A DNA stretch of 64,000 nt from Pseudomonas sp. Teo4 (GTDB lineage Bacteria > Pseudomonadota > Gammaproteobacteria > Pseudomonadales > Pseudomonadaceae): the NCBI RefSeq assembly GCF_034387475.1, contig NZ_JAXCIL010000001.1:1860001-1924000 (forward strand), in the 5' to 3' direction. Below are positions 7,482 to 14,802 of this stretch, one piece after another; within the stretch, counting starts at the first letter, position 1; each line of letters opens with the position of its first letter. Made by a program: the position numbers and the translations under genes. A model generated the notes under the pieces. That model had not been told where the DNA came from, did no database searches, and saw only the letters and a program-made list of their open reading frames with translations.

Positions 7482-7955
7482 TCACCATTGCCCGTAGGGG
7501 ATGTTGTTGAGGCCTTTGCCACGGGCCTTGGAATACACGTCGAACACGTCCTCGCCTGGGCGCGGGTTGTCCGGGTCGCTGTCGTAGGCGCGCAAGCCCC
7601 AGCCGCCCTCGTCTTGATCCTTGGCCGCGAGCATCGGGTCGTGGGGGATGCGCCGCAGGAAGTAGAACTTGGCGCCCTTGGCACTGCGCACATCGCGCAC
7701 GCCGTCCACCAGCACCTGCAGGTTCGGCGGGTAGCCGCTGGCGTTCAGGCGCTTCTCGATGAAGCCGGCATCGAAGGCACGCTTGTAGGCGTCGATGCCG
7801 TCGCGAATCTGGTACAGCGCTTCGCGCAGTTGCTGCTCCTTGCCGCGGCGTACCACGGTTTCGGTCAGCGGCGCCGCTATGCTGGCGAGCAGCCCGAGCA
7901 GTGCCAGGGTCAGCACCACTTCGATCAGGCTGAAGCCTTGCTGACGGCGTTTCAT
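7482..7955 (-). CDS. Type II secretion/MSHA-like pseudopilin
   Basis: MKRRQQG|FSLIEVVLTLALLGLLASIAAPLTETVV is a prepilin leader with Glu5. The soluble part of about 130 residues contains EQQLREALYQIRDGIDAYKRAF and FYFLRRIPHDPMLAAKDQDEGGWGLRAYDSDPDNPRPGEDVFDVYSKARGKGLNN, a layout seen in GspG/GspH-like proteins of MSHA-type clusters. Its start overlaps the secretin stop by 4 nt (ATGA). Confidence 0.85.
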   Translation of the reverse strand: MKRRQQGFSLIEVVLTLALLGLLASIAAPLTETVVRRGKEQQLREALYQIRDGIDAYKRAFDAGFIEKRLNASGYPPNLQVLVDGVRDVRSAKGAKFYFLRRIPHDPMLAAKDQDEGGWGLRAYDSDPDNPRPGEDVFDVYSKARGKGLNNIPYGQW

Positions 7956-9823
7956 GGCTGTGGGCTCGCTTTGGTCGGCATGCCTGCCATCTGGCTGTCG
8001 ACCACCGGTGCTTCGTCGTCTTCGGCCGGAGTGTCGGTGGGCAGTTCGCTCGGCAATGGCTGGCGCATCTGGCGAACCTGCATGGCCGACTCGGTGCCGG
8101 TGCCGAACTCCATGTCCGATGGGCTCTGGTATGGCAGGTTGCGCACGATGCGCGGGGTGATCGCCAGCACCAGCTCGGACTTGCTCATGTCATCCTTGTT
8201 GCTGCCGAACAGCCGGCCCAGCCCAGGGATGTCGCCAAGGCCCGGAATCTTATTGCCGCTGGCGTTGTGGTCGTTGCGCACCAGGCCAGCCAGCACTTGG
8301 GTTTCACCGTCGTGCAGGCGCAGGCTGGTCTGGGCGTTGCGGGTGTCTACCTGGACCGGAATGGTGCCCTGGCGGGTGGCCTCCAGGGGCGTTGCGTTGC
8401 TGACCTCAAGCGCCACCTTGATCGCCACTTCGTTGTTCAGGTGCACGGTGGGCTGTACTTCAAGCTTCAGACCCACATCCAGGTAGGTGACGCTTTCGGT
8501 GATCACCGGGCCCTGGGTGGACGGCACCGAGGTGGCGCTGATGATCGGCACGCGCTGGCCGATGTGGATGCGCGCCTGCTCGCGGTTGCTGACGCGAATC
8601 ACCGGGCTGGCCAGGGTGTTGATGTCCTTGTCCTGGGCATTGATCTTGGCCTGGGGCGCCGGCGAGATGCTGATGCGGCTGGAGTCGATACCGCGCAGCT
8701 GGTCGAGCACGCTGACCGACTTGCCTTCATCGTTGAGCACGCCGAAGGTGTTGGGCCATTGCAGGCCAAGGTCGAGGATGCGCGAACGAGCCACTTCCAT
8801 CACCTCCACCTCCAGCACCACCTCGGGGTTGGACTGATCCTGGGACTGCAGCAGCTTCTCGGCCATGCGGATGGAGTCCGGGGTGTCGCGCATGGTCAGG
8901 GTGTTCAGGCGCTCGTCGACGAACACGTCGCGGGTCTTGAGCATGGTCTTGACCATGTTCATCGCGGTGTTGGCGTCGATGCTGGTGAGGTAGAAGGTGC
9001 GCATGACCAGTTCCTGGTAGTCCTTGGTCTTCTGCGGCGAGTCGGGGTAGATCAGCAGGGTGTTGTCGTTGACGATCTTCTGGCGCAGCTGGTTCTGCTC
9101 CAGCAGCAGGGCCACGGCGTCTTCGATGCGCACTTCGCGGACGAAGATGGTGGCTTTCATGTCCGGGCGCAGGTCTTTGTCGAAGATGAAGTTGATGCCG
9201 GCGACCTGGGACAGCACCTCGAAGATGGTCTTGAGGTTGGCATCGCGAAACTCCAGGGTAACCGGGCGTTCGAGCTTGCTGCGCAGTTGCGGGAACGGCT
9301 GGGCGGTGCGGGCCTGGACGTTCTCGATGTCACTGCGCAGCATGATGCCCTTCTGGTTCTGCGGGTCCAGGCGCAGCACTTCGCGCATGTAGCGTTCGGC
9401 GCCGAACAGGTCGCCCTGGCGCAGCGCGGCCTGGCCCAGGGCCACGCGGTCGTCGAGGGTGCGCATCAGTTCCAGCTGGCGGATGCCTTCCTGGGCACGG
9501 CGGTTGTTCGGCTCAATGGTCAGCACCCGGCCATAGCCAAGCCGGGCGCCGGCGAAGTCGTGGCGGATACGGTCAGTGTCGGCCTGGCCCAGCAGCGCCT
9601 CGACCGCAGCCTGGCGGCCATGGGCCAGGGCGATGTTCAGTTCGGTGTCGCGCGGGTCGTCACGCAGCGCCTCTTCCAGGCGGGCGATACCGGCCTCGTA
9701 CTGGCCCTCCTTCATCAGCTCGGCGCTGTCCTTGCGCACGGCACTGGAGCCACATCCGGCGATGGCCACGCATAGGGCCAACAGCAAGAACGGAGCAGGC
9801 TTGCACGACTTCGATGGCTTCAT
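7952..9823 (-). CDS. Lipoprotein secretin (GspD/MshL/PilQ family)
   Basis: This is an outer-membrane secretin of 623 residues. MKPSKSCKPAPFLLLALCVAIAGC is a lipoprotein signal with Cys24. Residues about 30-170 form TPR-like helices (GQYEAGIARLEEAL, GDLFGAERYMREVLRLDP). Residues about 195-330 are the N0/N1 secretin domains (LEFRDANLKTIFEVLSQVAGINFIFD). The C-terminal gate has the secretin signature (VPIISATSVPSTQGPVITESVTYLDVGLKLEVQP... TRNAQTSLRLHDGETQVLAGLV... GLGDIPGLGRLFG). The N-terminal TPR region before the secretin domains is more like MshL/BfpB-type secretins than GspD. It overlaps both neighbours by 4 nt. With CsgG from the same operon, the cluster encodes two different outer-membrane pores. 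Confidence 0.9.
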   Translation of the reverse strand: MKPSKSCKPAPFLLLALCVAIAGCGSSAVRKDSAELMKEGQYEAGIARLEEALRDDPRDTELNIALAHGRQAAVEALLGQADTDRIRHDFAGARLGYGRVLTIEPNNRRAQEGIRQLELMRTLDDRVALGQAALRQGDLFGAERYMREVLRLDPQNQKGIMLRSDIENVQARTAQPFPQLRSKLERPVTLEFRDANLKTIFEVLSQVAGINFIFDKDLRPDMKATIFVREVRIEDAVALLLEQNQLRQKIVNDNTLLIYPDSPQKTKDYQELVMRTFYLTSIDANTAMNMVKTMLKTRDVFVDERLNTLTMRDTPDSIRMAEKLLQSQDQSNPEVVLEVEVMEVARSRILDLGLQWPNTFGVLNDEGKSVSVLDQLRGIDSSRISISPAPQAKINAQDKDINTLASPVIRVSNREQARIHIGQRVPIISATSVPSTQGPVITESVTYLDVGLKLEVQPTVHLNNEVAIKVALEVSNATPLEATRQGTIPVQVDTRNAQTSLRLHDGETQVLAGLVRNDHNASGNKIPGLGDIPGLGRLFGSNKDDMSKSELVLAITPRIVRNLPYQSPSDMEFGTGTESAMQVRQMRQPLPSELPTDTPAEDDEAPVVDSQMAGMPTKASPQP

Positions 9824-10329
9824 GGTGCGCTCCCGACAGACAAGGTCTGCGACTGATGCAAGGGCAGATAGATCAGGTCCAGTTCGTGTGCCGAAACCCG
9901 ATCGAGGCGGTAGGTGTTATCGATCACGTCGCCCTGGCGCACGACGTAGAGTTTTTCGCCGCGCTGCAGGAAGATCTGCAGGTCGTCGCGGTCGCCAAGG
10001 CGTCCGATGAACTGGAAGGGCAATTCGGGTGCGGTCGGCGCTGCGGCCGCGACGGGGGCGGCCTGCACGGGCTGTTCGGTGACCGTGGCCAGGGCTTGGG
10101 CTGGGGTCCATTGCTGGCTGGGGAACAGATCCTTCGAGGGCTGTTCCGGCCCTTTCGCGGGTGAACCCGCTCCCACAGGAGCGGCGGTGTCCACAAGCCC
10201 TGTGGGAGCGGGTTTACCCGCGAAGGAAGCAACGCCGTCTTCCTGCCCGAACCAGTGCCCAGGTGCCCACGCCAGGGCCGCCGAGACCCCGAAGAACCCC
10301 ACCCACATCACTGCGCGCTGAGTATTCAT
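9820..10329 (-). CDS. PilP/MshK/GspC-like periplasmic linker with embedded REP
   Basis: A 169-residue bitopic protein: an N-terminal membrane helix (about 5-25), a Pro/Ala-rich linker, then a small PilP/GspC-like beta domain (LPFQFIGRLGDRDDLQIFLQRGEKLYVVRQGDVIDNTYRLDRV). Such proteins connect the inner-membrane PilNO-like complex to the secretin. Residues about 36-62 (FAGKPAPTG...VGAGSPAKG) are encoded by a REP pair (10154-10224) read in frame, so the linker has been lengthened by a mobile-repeat insertion without breaking the frame. Its start codon shares one base with the upstream stop (TGATG). Confidence 0.75.
   Translation of the reverse strand: MNTQRAVMWVGFFGVSAALAWAPGHWFGQEDGVASFAGKPAPTGLVDTAAPVGAGSPAKGPEQPSKDLFPSQQWTPAQALATVTEQPVQAAPVAAAAPTAPELPFQFIGRLGDRDDLQIFLQRGEKLYVVRQGDVIDNTYRLDRVSAHELDLIYLPLHQSQTLSVGSAP
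10154..10224. repeat. REP pair inside the PilP-like coding sequence
   Basis: TTCGCGGGTGAACCCGCTCC (from 10154) and its inverted mate GGAGCGGGTTTACCCGCGAA (to 10224) flank a spacer of about 20 nt. Same class as 3004-3085 and 13833-13914. The insertion keeps the reading frame open. Confidence 0.9.
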
Positions 10330-10880
10330 CACGACCTCGACAGGTAAAGGGTCATGCGCAGGCGGCCATTGAGCTCGCGGTCGCCGATGCGTTTGCGTTG
10401 CAGCTCAAGGTCTTCCAGCACCAGGGTCGGCAGTTGCCCGAGCAGGCCTTTGAGGAAGCCGCGAATCTGCGGGTAGCTGCCGCGTACCGGCAGTACGATC
10501 TGGTAGCGCGCCAGCTGGGTCTTGGGGTCGACCCCTAATGCATATTCACCCCGGGCCAGGCTGATGTGTTCGGCACTGGCCAGGTGGTACAGGCGCTCGA
10601 TCAGCTCGCTGGCCTGGGGCTGCCCCGGCAGTTGCTGGCGCAGGCTGTCCAGGGCCTGTTGTTCAGGTTTCACGGCGATTTTCAGCTCGCCGCGCTTGAC
10701 CCGCGCCACCTGGGCACTGGCATCGGCCTCGTCGGCGCGCAGCTCACGCACGGCTTGCCACTGCGGCAACACCGCGCCAACCGCTATCGCCAGCGCCAGC
10801 GCGCCGACGGCCATGGCAGCGAGGCCTACATGGCCGAAACGCTGCAGCTGTTCGTGAACGATCAGGCTAGGGACGCGCAT
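10329..10880 (-). CDS. PilO/MshJ-like inner-membrane assembly protein
   Basis: A 183-residue bitopic protein with one membrane helix (about 18-40), a short coiled coil (QAVRELRADEADASAQVARVKRGEL) and a ferredoxin-like PilO domain (LIERLYHLASAEHISLARGEYAL... YQIVLPVRGSYPQIRGFLKGLLGQLPTLVLEDLELQRKRI). The last motif is typical of PilO/GspM. It would pair with the PilN-like product of the gene just before it (14-nt overlap) to form the inner-membrane platform of the export machine. Confidence 0.8.
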   Translation of the reverse strand: MRVPSLIVHEQLQRFGHVGLAAMAVGALALAIAVGAVLPQWQAVRELRADEADASAQVARVKRGELKIAVKPEQQALDSLRQQLPGQPQASELIERLYHLASAEHISLARGEYALGVDPKTQLARYQIVLPVRGSYPQIRGFLKGLLGQLPTLVLEDLELQRKRIGDRELNGRLRMTLYLSRS

Positions 10881-11409
10881 GGCCGGTCTCCCAGGTGGCG
10901 GTCAGGGTGAAACGCACCGGGTGCTCGGGCTGGCCGGACACCACTTCGTGGTTGAGCAGCGACACGTCGCTGAGCTCGGCACTGGCTTCCAGGCGCTGGT
11001 GGTACTGCAGCATCGCTTCGAGGTTGCGCGCCTCGGCAGCGATCCGTACCTGGCCTTTGCGGGCGTCAGGGGTCAGGGTCAGCAGCGCCACGTCTTCCTG
11101 CGGCAGGGCTTCGAGCATGCTGAACAGCTGCTGCCAAGGCCGTTGCAGTTGTTGCGAGACGCTGCGCATCTGCGCCAGGCGTTCGGCCTGTTCGCGGCTG
11201 GCGGCACTGTTCTGCGGGGTGGCGGTGGCCGGGCGGCGGCCCAGTTGCAGCTCAAGGCTGTGCACCTGGGCCTCGAGGGCCACCTGCTCGGCCTGAAGCT
11301 GTTGCTGGAGCAGCAGCAGTGCTGTCACCACCGCGCCACCCAGGGCCAGCAGCGACCAGGCCAAGGGGCCGCTGCGCCGGGGCTGAAATTCCAGGTCGAG
11401 GCGGCGCAT
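10867..11409 (-). CDS. PilN/GspL-C-like inner-membrane assembly protein
   Basis: Start MRRLDLEFQPRR at 11409 is preferred, 2 nt after the PilM-like stop; this N-terminus resembles the short PilN cytoplasmic tail that docks into PilM. One membrane helix (about 16-35) is followed by a coiled coil (LLLQQQLQAEQVALEAQVHSLELQL) and a ferredoxin-like domain with Q-Y-H-Q-R-L and L-L-N-H-E-V-V-S-G-Q-P. Total 180 residues. It overlaps the PilO-like gene. Confidence 0.78.
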   Translation of the reverse strand: MRRLDLEFQPRRSGPLAWSLLALGGAVVTALLLLQQQLQAEQVALEAQVHSLELQLGRRPATATPQNSAASREQAERLAQMRSVSQQLQRPWQQLFSMLEALPQEDVALLTLTPDARKGQVRIAAEARNLEAMLQYHQRLEASAELSDVSLLNHEVVSGQPEHPVRFTLTATWETGHARP

Positions 11410-11410
11410 G

Positions 11411-12190
11411 TCAGGCCACCGCCCGCCACATGGCGCACAGCGGGTCGGCTTCGCTGGCCGGTTGGCACAGCTTGACCGCCTCCAACTGCGGCACATCGCC
11501 CCGCCCCGGGGCATGCAGGTAGACCCGAGGCAGGCGTTCGCCGTACAGCTCGCAGGTGCGCTCGATCAGTGCCTGCAAGGCCTGGTCGCTGTCGGCGCAA
11601 CCTTGGGCCAGCACTTGCTGCCAGGCGCCGCCTGCGGCCAGCAGCAGCACACTGCGACGCGGCTCGGCCAGCACGAACAGGAAGTCGCCCTGCCCCAGTT
11701 GCGCCGAGCAGCGGTTGTAGGCCGCCATCAGGTAAGGCTGTACCGAGCGCAGGTTCAGGCGGCTTTCCCGGCCCAGGGTCTGCAGCCCCTGCAGCAAGGC
11801 TTCGGGCAGCGCCGTGGCGATGCGCGCGGTGCCGGCCGGTTCTGGCGACAGGACAATGCGCCAGTCGTCCAGCGACTGCCCGTAGAGGTTCTCGAAGCAG
11901 GCCCGGGCGTAGGCATCGAGTTCGCGCGGGGTGTGAATGGCATCGCTCCACGGCACCAGGCAGAAGCGGCTGTAGCGGGCCGACAGCAGCACCCGCAGCT
12001 GCGCACCGCGCACCGCGTGCTCGGCCACCAGCCCGGCCAGTGCCTCCAGGGCCGCGGCCCAGGTCGGTTGGGCGGCATCGCAGGTGAACTCGCGGCTGCC
12101 CAGCCATTGATGTTGATTGGCGTGCCAGCGACCCAGGCCGACACCTTCGGCGCCGAGCACGGCGCAGAAACGATCAGATGAATGTGACAC
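11411..12190 (-). CDS. PilM/MshI-like actin-fold assembly protein
   Basis: A soluble protein of about 259 residues. GTG 12190 (MSHSSDRFCAVLGAEGVGLGRW) is chosen because AGGAG precedes it by 7 nt. It overlaps the end of gspE by 17 nt. The sequence reads as a reduced PilM/MshI ASKHA domain (LAGLVAEHAVRGAQLRVLLSARYSRFCLVPWSDAIHTPRELDAYARACFENLYG; LLQGLQTLGRESRLNLRSVQPYLMAAYNR). Canonical ATP-binding motifs are not obvious. Predicted role is cytoplasmic docking between the ATPase and the PilN/O-like proteins. Confidence 0.7.
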   Translation of the reverse strand: MSHSSDRFCAVLGAEGVGLGRWHANQHQWLGSREFTCDAAQPTWAAALEALAGLVAEHAVRGAQLRVLLSARYSRFCLVPWSDAIHTPRELDAYARACFENLYGQSLDDWRIVLSPEPAGTARIATALPEALLQGLQTLGRESRLNLRSVQPYLMAAYNRCSAQLGQGDFLFVLAEPRRSVLLLAAGGAWQQVLAQGCADSDQALQALIERTCELYGERLPRVYLHAPGRGDVPQLEAVKLCQPASEADPLCAMWRAVA

Positions 12191-13967
12191 GGTTGATCTC
12201 CTCAAGGGTGGTGCGGCCCTCGCGGACCAGGTCCAGGGCCGAGGCCCGCAGCAGACGCAGGCCGCGCTGGCAAGCCAGGGACTTGATCTGCGACACGGGG
12301 CGGCGTTCGACGATCATCTGCCGCAGGTCGTCGTCCAGGTGCAGCAGTTCGGCAATCGCACTGCGCCCGCGGTAGCCGCTGCCCCGGCACTGGCCGCAGC
12401 CCTGGGCGCGGACGAAGGTCCAGCCGGCGACCGCTTCGCGGGTCAGTCCCGAGGCGGCCAGGGTCTCGTCGTCTGGCTGGTGCGCCGTGGCGCAGTGCGG
12501 GCAAGCCAGGCGGATCAGGCGTTGCGCCAGCACGGCGTTGAGGGCCGAGACGAAGCTGTAGGGGTCGACCTGCATCTGGCTGAAGCGGCCGATCACGTCA
12601 AACACGTTGTTGGCGTGGATGGTGGTGAACACCAGGTGCCCGGTGAGCGCCGACTGCACGGCGATCTGTGCGGTGTCCGGGTCGCGGATCTCGCCGACCA
12701 GGATCTTGTCCGGGTCATGACGCAGGATCGAGCGCAGGCCCCGGGCGAAGGTCAGGCCCTTCTTCTCGTTGACCGGAATCTGCAACACGCCCGGCAGCTG
12801 GTACTCGACCGGGTCCTCGATGGTGATGATCTTGTCCACGCCGTGGTTGATCTCGCTGATCATGGCGTACAGCGTGGTGGTCTTGCCGCTGCCGGTGGGG
12901 CCGGTGACCAGGATCATGCCGTAGGGTTCGGCGGCCAGTCGGCGCAAGGCGCGCAGGGTTTCGTCGGCAAAGCCCAAGGCCTGCAGCTGCACGCCGCTGA
13001 CGCGGTCGGACAGGTCTTGCTTGTCGAGCACCCGCAGCACCGCGTCTTCGCCGAAGATGCTCGGCATGATCGAAACCCGGAAGTCGATCTGCCGGTCGCC
13101 CACCGCCACCTTGAAGCGGCCGTCCTGGGGGACGCGCTTCTCGCCGATGTCCAGCTCGGCCATGACCTTGATCCGTGAGATGACCTGGTCGGCGAACGCA
13201 CTGCCGCTGGCTTTGCCGGCACCGTTGAGCACGCCGTCGATGCGGTACTTGATGGTCAGGCCCTGGCCAGTCATGCCCAGGTGGATGTCGCTGGCGTGTT
13301 GCTTGAGGGCGTCGTAGAGGGTCGAGTTGACCAGCTTGACCACCCGGCTCTGGTCTTCGCTGATGCTGGCCAGCGACAGGCGTTGCAGGGGGTCGCCTTC
13401 GTTGCTGGCCTCGGCTTCGTGGTCCAGGGCATCGACGGCGTGGAAGCTTTCTTCGTGGCGGGCCAGGAAGGTGGCCAGGTCGGCGGCGTGTGCCAGGTAC
13501 AGCGGCGCGCCTTGCAGGATGTCGTCGATCCAGGCCAGGCGGGACGGGTCGAACGGATCGGCGAATACACCGAACCGTTCGCCGCCCTGCTCGATCAGCA
13601 CGAACTCGCGTTTCAGGCACTGGGCCAGGCTGACCGTGTCAAAGCAGGGGGTGCTGGCCAGCAGCGCCTGGCTGCCAAGCACGGGGTAATGCAGGGTGGT
13701 GCCCAGGCGGCGGGTGAAGGTGTCCGGGGTGTCGTTGGCCAGGCGTTCAAGGCAATTGAGCAGGCGCTCGTCGCCGGCTTGCTGGCGGGCCTGGGCTAGC
13801 AGTTCGCGGGGGTATGCCGCGTGTGCCGGCCTCTTCGCGGATGAACCCGCTCCCACAGGTTCGGCGCAGGCTTCAAGGGCAACGGCATCTTGTGGGAGCG
13901 GGTTTACCCGCGAAAGGGCCGGTGCAGGCTCGGGTGCTTCCTTGGCTGTATCGAATACATCGGACAT
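12174..13967 (-). CDS. gspE: GspE/PilB-family secretion ATPase with embedded REP
   Basis: A hexameric cytoplasmic ATPase of 597 residues that powers pseudopilus assembly. The N1E-type domain is followed by the ATPase core: Walker A GPTGSGKTTTLYA (about residue 358), IITIEDPVEYQLPG, Asp/Walker B ILVGEIRDPDTAQIAVQSALTGH (about 422), and the His box TTIHANN. A zinc-binding pair CPHC (about 489) and CGQC (about 525) matches GspE/PilB. Residues about 19-45 (SRVNPLPQ...VGAGSSAKRP) come from a REP pair read in frame. A 9-bp hairpin ends 2 nt before the ATG with the GGAG site in its loop. No gspF is found beside it. MshE is an alternative name; the family is certain, the subtype is not. Confidence 0.92.
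   Translation of the reverse strand: MSDVFDTAKEAPEPAPALSRVNPLPQDAVALEACAEPVGAGSSAKRPAHAAYPRELLAQARQQAGDERLLNCLERLANDTPDTFTRRLGTTLHYPVLGSQALLASTPCFDTVSLAQCLKREFVLIEQGGERFGVFADPFDPSRLAWIDDILQGAPLYLAHAADLATFLARHEESFHAVDALDHEAEASNEGDPLQRLSLASISEDQSRVVKLVNSTLYDALKQHASDIHLGMTGQGLTIKYRIDGVLNGAGKASGSAFADQVISRIKVMAELDIGEKRVPQDGRFKVAVGDRQIDFRVSIMPSIFGEDAVLRVLDKQDLSDRVSGVQLQALGFADETLRALRRLAAEPYGMILVTGPTGSGKTTTLYAMISEINHGVDKIITIEDPVEYQLPGVLQIPVNEKKGLTFARGLRSILRHDPDKILVGEIRDPDTAQIAVQSALTGHLVFTTIHANNVFDVIGRFSQMQVDPYSFVSALNAVLAQRLIRLACPHCATAHQPDDETLAASGLTREAVAGWTFVRAQGCGQCRGSGYRGRSAIAELLHLDDDLRQMIVERRPVSQIKSLACQRGLRLLRASALDLVREGRTTLEEINRVTFI
13833..13914. repeat. REP pair inside the gspE coding sequence
   Basis: Inverted REP copies beginning TTCGCGGATGAACCCGCTCC at 13833 and ending GCGGGTTTACCCGCGAA at 13914. 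They lie in the 5' part of gspE and keep the frame open. Confidence 0.9.
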
Positions 13968-13968
13968 G

Positions 13969-14002
13969 GCCTGCGACTCCGCTCAGGGGGCGCGTCGCAG
14001 GC
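13969..14002 (-). promoter_or_regulatory. Hairpin over the gspE ribosome binding region
   Basis: GCCTGCGAC (13969-13977) pairs perfectly with GTCGCAGGC (13994-14002). On the transcribed strand the loop holds GCGGAG, the only plausible gspE ribosome site. It could tune gspE translation; this is inference from sequence alone. Confidence 0.45.
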
Positions 14003-14028
14003 TGGTTCAACCAGGGCTGCGGGCGCCG

Positions 14029-14562
14029 CTATTCCCCGGTGAGCAGTTGTTCGTCGTCAGGTCCTGGGGGCTTGGCGCCATTACGGCGGCGGTCTGCCAA
14101 CACCCAGCTGCCATCGTACAACTGCAAGGGGAACGATTCGTTCCTGTTCTGGCGTCGTTCGACGAACCCCTCCGCCGGGTGGTCCGTGGCCCTGCGCTGG
14201 CGCTGGATGCCCATCAGGTCGAAGACTGCGCGGGCCAGTTCCGCCAAGGGGAACGGCTTGAACAGGACATGGGTCACACCTAGTTCGGCGGCCCGCTCAC
14301 GGACTTCGGCAGTCGGGTGGGCGGTGATCAGCACGAAGTGGCACTGCCTGTTCTTGTTGCGCGCAGCCTCCAGAACCTGAAAACCCTCCATATCGGGCAA
14401 GCGGTAATCCAGCACAATCACATCCGGTGCCAGGCGTTCAGCCAGGCCGATACCACTGGCACCGTCGTGGGCAACATGGACCTCCAGGCCTTGCGCCTGC
14501 ATGTACGACTGCAGGTTCTGCGCAAGGGTCTGTTCGTCATCGACTACCAATACTCTGTTCAC
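14029..14562 (-). CDS. Receiver-only response regulator
   Basis: A 177-residue protein with a CheY-like receiver at 1-120: acidic pair VVDDEQ, phospho-acceptor VIVLDYRLPDMEG, the conserved Thr (VLITAH) and Lys (HVLFKPFP). The remaining 55 residues are polar, rich in Arg and Gln (GIQRQRRATDHPAEGFVERRQNRNESFPL) and contain no DNA-binding, AAA+ or output domain. Start is GTG 14562 or the TTG 3 nt upstream; GGGAG lies at suitable distance from both. It is the first gene after a predicted sigma-54 promoter and precedes gspE by 61 nt. It may gate the export machine or act in the phosphorelay that switches on the operon; no kinase is encoded nearby. Confidence 0.85.
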   Translation of the reverse strand: MNRVLVVDDEQTLAQNLQSYMQAQGLEVHVAHDGASGIGLAERLAPDVIVLDYRLPDMEGFQVLEAARNKNRQCHFVLITAHPTAEVRERAAELGVTHVLFKPFPLAELARAVFDLMGIQRQRRATDHPAEGFVERRQNRNESFPLQLYDGSWVLADRRRNGAKPPGPDDEQLLTGE

Positions 14563-14627
14563 CAAGGTCGACTCCCAAGAACTGCCCGGTTACCCGGTCT
14601 GCGAAGTGCGGCCTTGATAAGGCTTGA

Positions 14628-14642
14628 GCAGGCTTCGTGCCA
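14628..14642 (-). promoter_or_regulatory. Predicted sigma-54 promoter for the export operon
   Basis: Reading the minus strand, TGGCACGAAGCCTGC has GG and GC at the required 10-bp spacing and differs from TGGCAC-N5-TTGC at one base. Predicted transcription start is near 14617, about 55 nt before the response-regulator start codon. Two TTCCCC-N6-GGGGAA sites lie upstream. Confidence 0.7.
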
Positions 14643-14725
14643 GGCGTGAATAGTCATGTTGCACCACTGTAAGTCATTGATTTGGCTAGGTAGCTCCGTT
14701 GCCCCCAGGCCAAGGGTATGCTCGG

Positions 14726-14743
14726 TTCCCCACTTCCGGGGAA
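14726..14743. promoter_or_regulatory. TTCCCC-N6-GGGGAA palindrome, site 1
   Basis: Exact TTCCCC-N6-GGGGAA, extended by one GG/CC step on each side (14724-14745). Centre about 118 nt upstream of the predicted sigma-54 start, a normal enhancer distance. The same box occurs in front of the multicopper oxidase gene. Confidence 0.65.
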
Positions 14744-14769
14744 CCTGATGGCACTTTGCCAAGCCGCGT

Positions 14770-14787
14770 TTCCCCAGCATTGGGGAA
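14770..14787. promoter_or_regulatory. TTCCCC-N6-GGGGAA palindrome, site 2
   Basis: Second exact copy, extended to GCGTTTCCCC/GGGGAAACGC (14766-14791). Centre 44 bp from site 1, about four helical turns, as for tandem enhancer sites. Because it lies 12 nt past the stop of the SurA-N-like gene it could also serve as a transcription terminator, though it has no T run. Confidence 0.6.
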
Positions 14788-14802
14788 ACGCCACTACCGG
14801 GT

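Noticed and set aside
14748..14759. TGGCACTTTGCC on the plus strand as a sigma-54 promoter
   Set aside because: The GG and GC elements are too close (a 10-bp spacing is required) and no plus-strand gene starts downstream.
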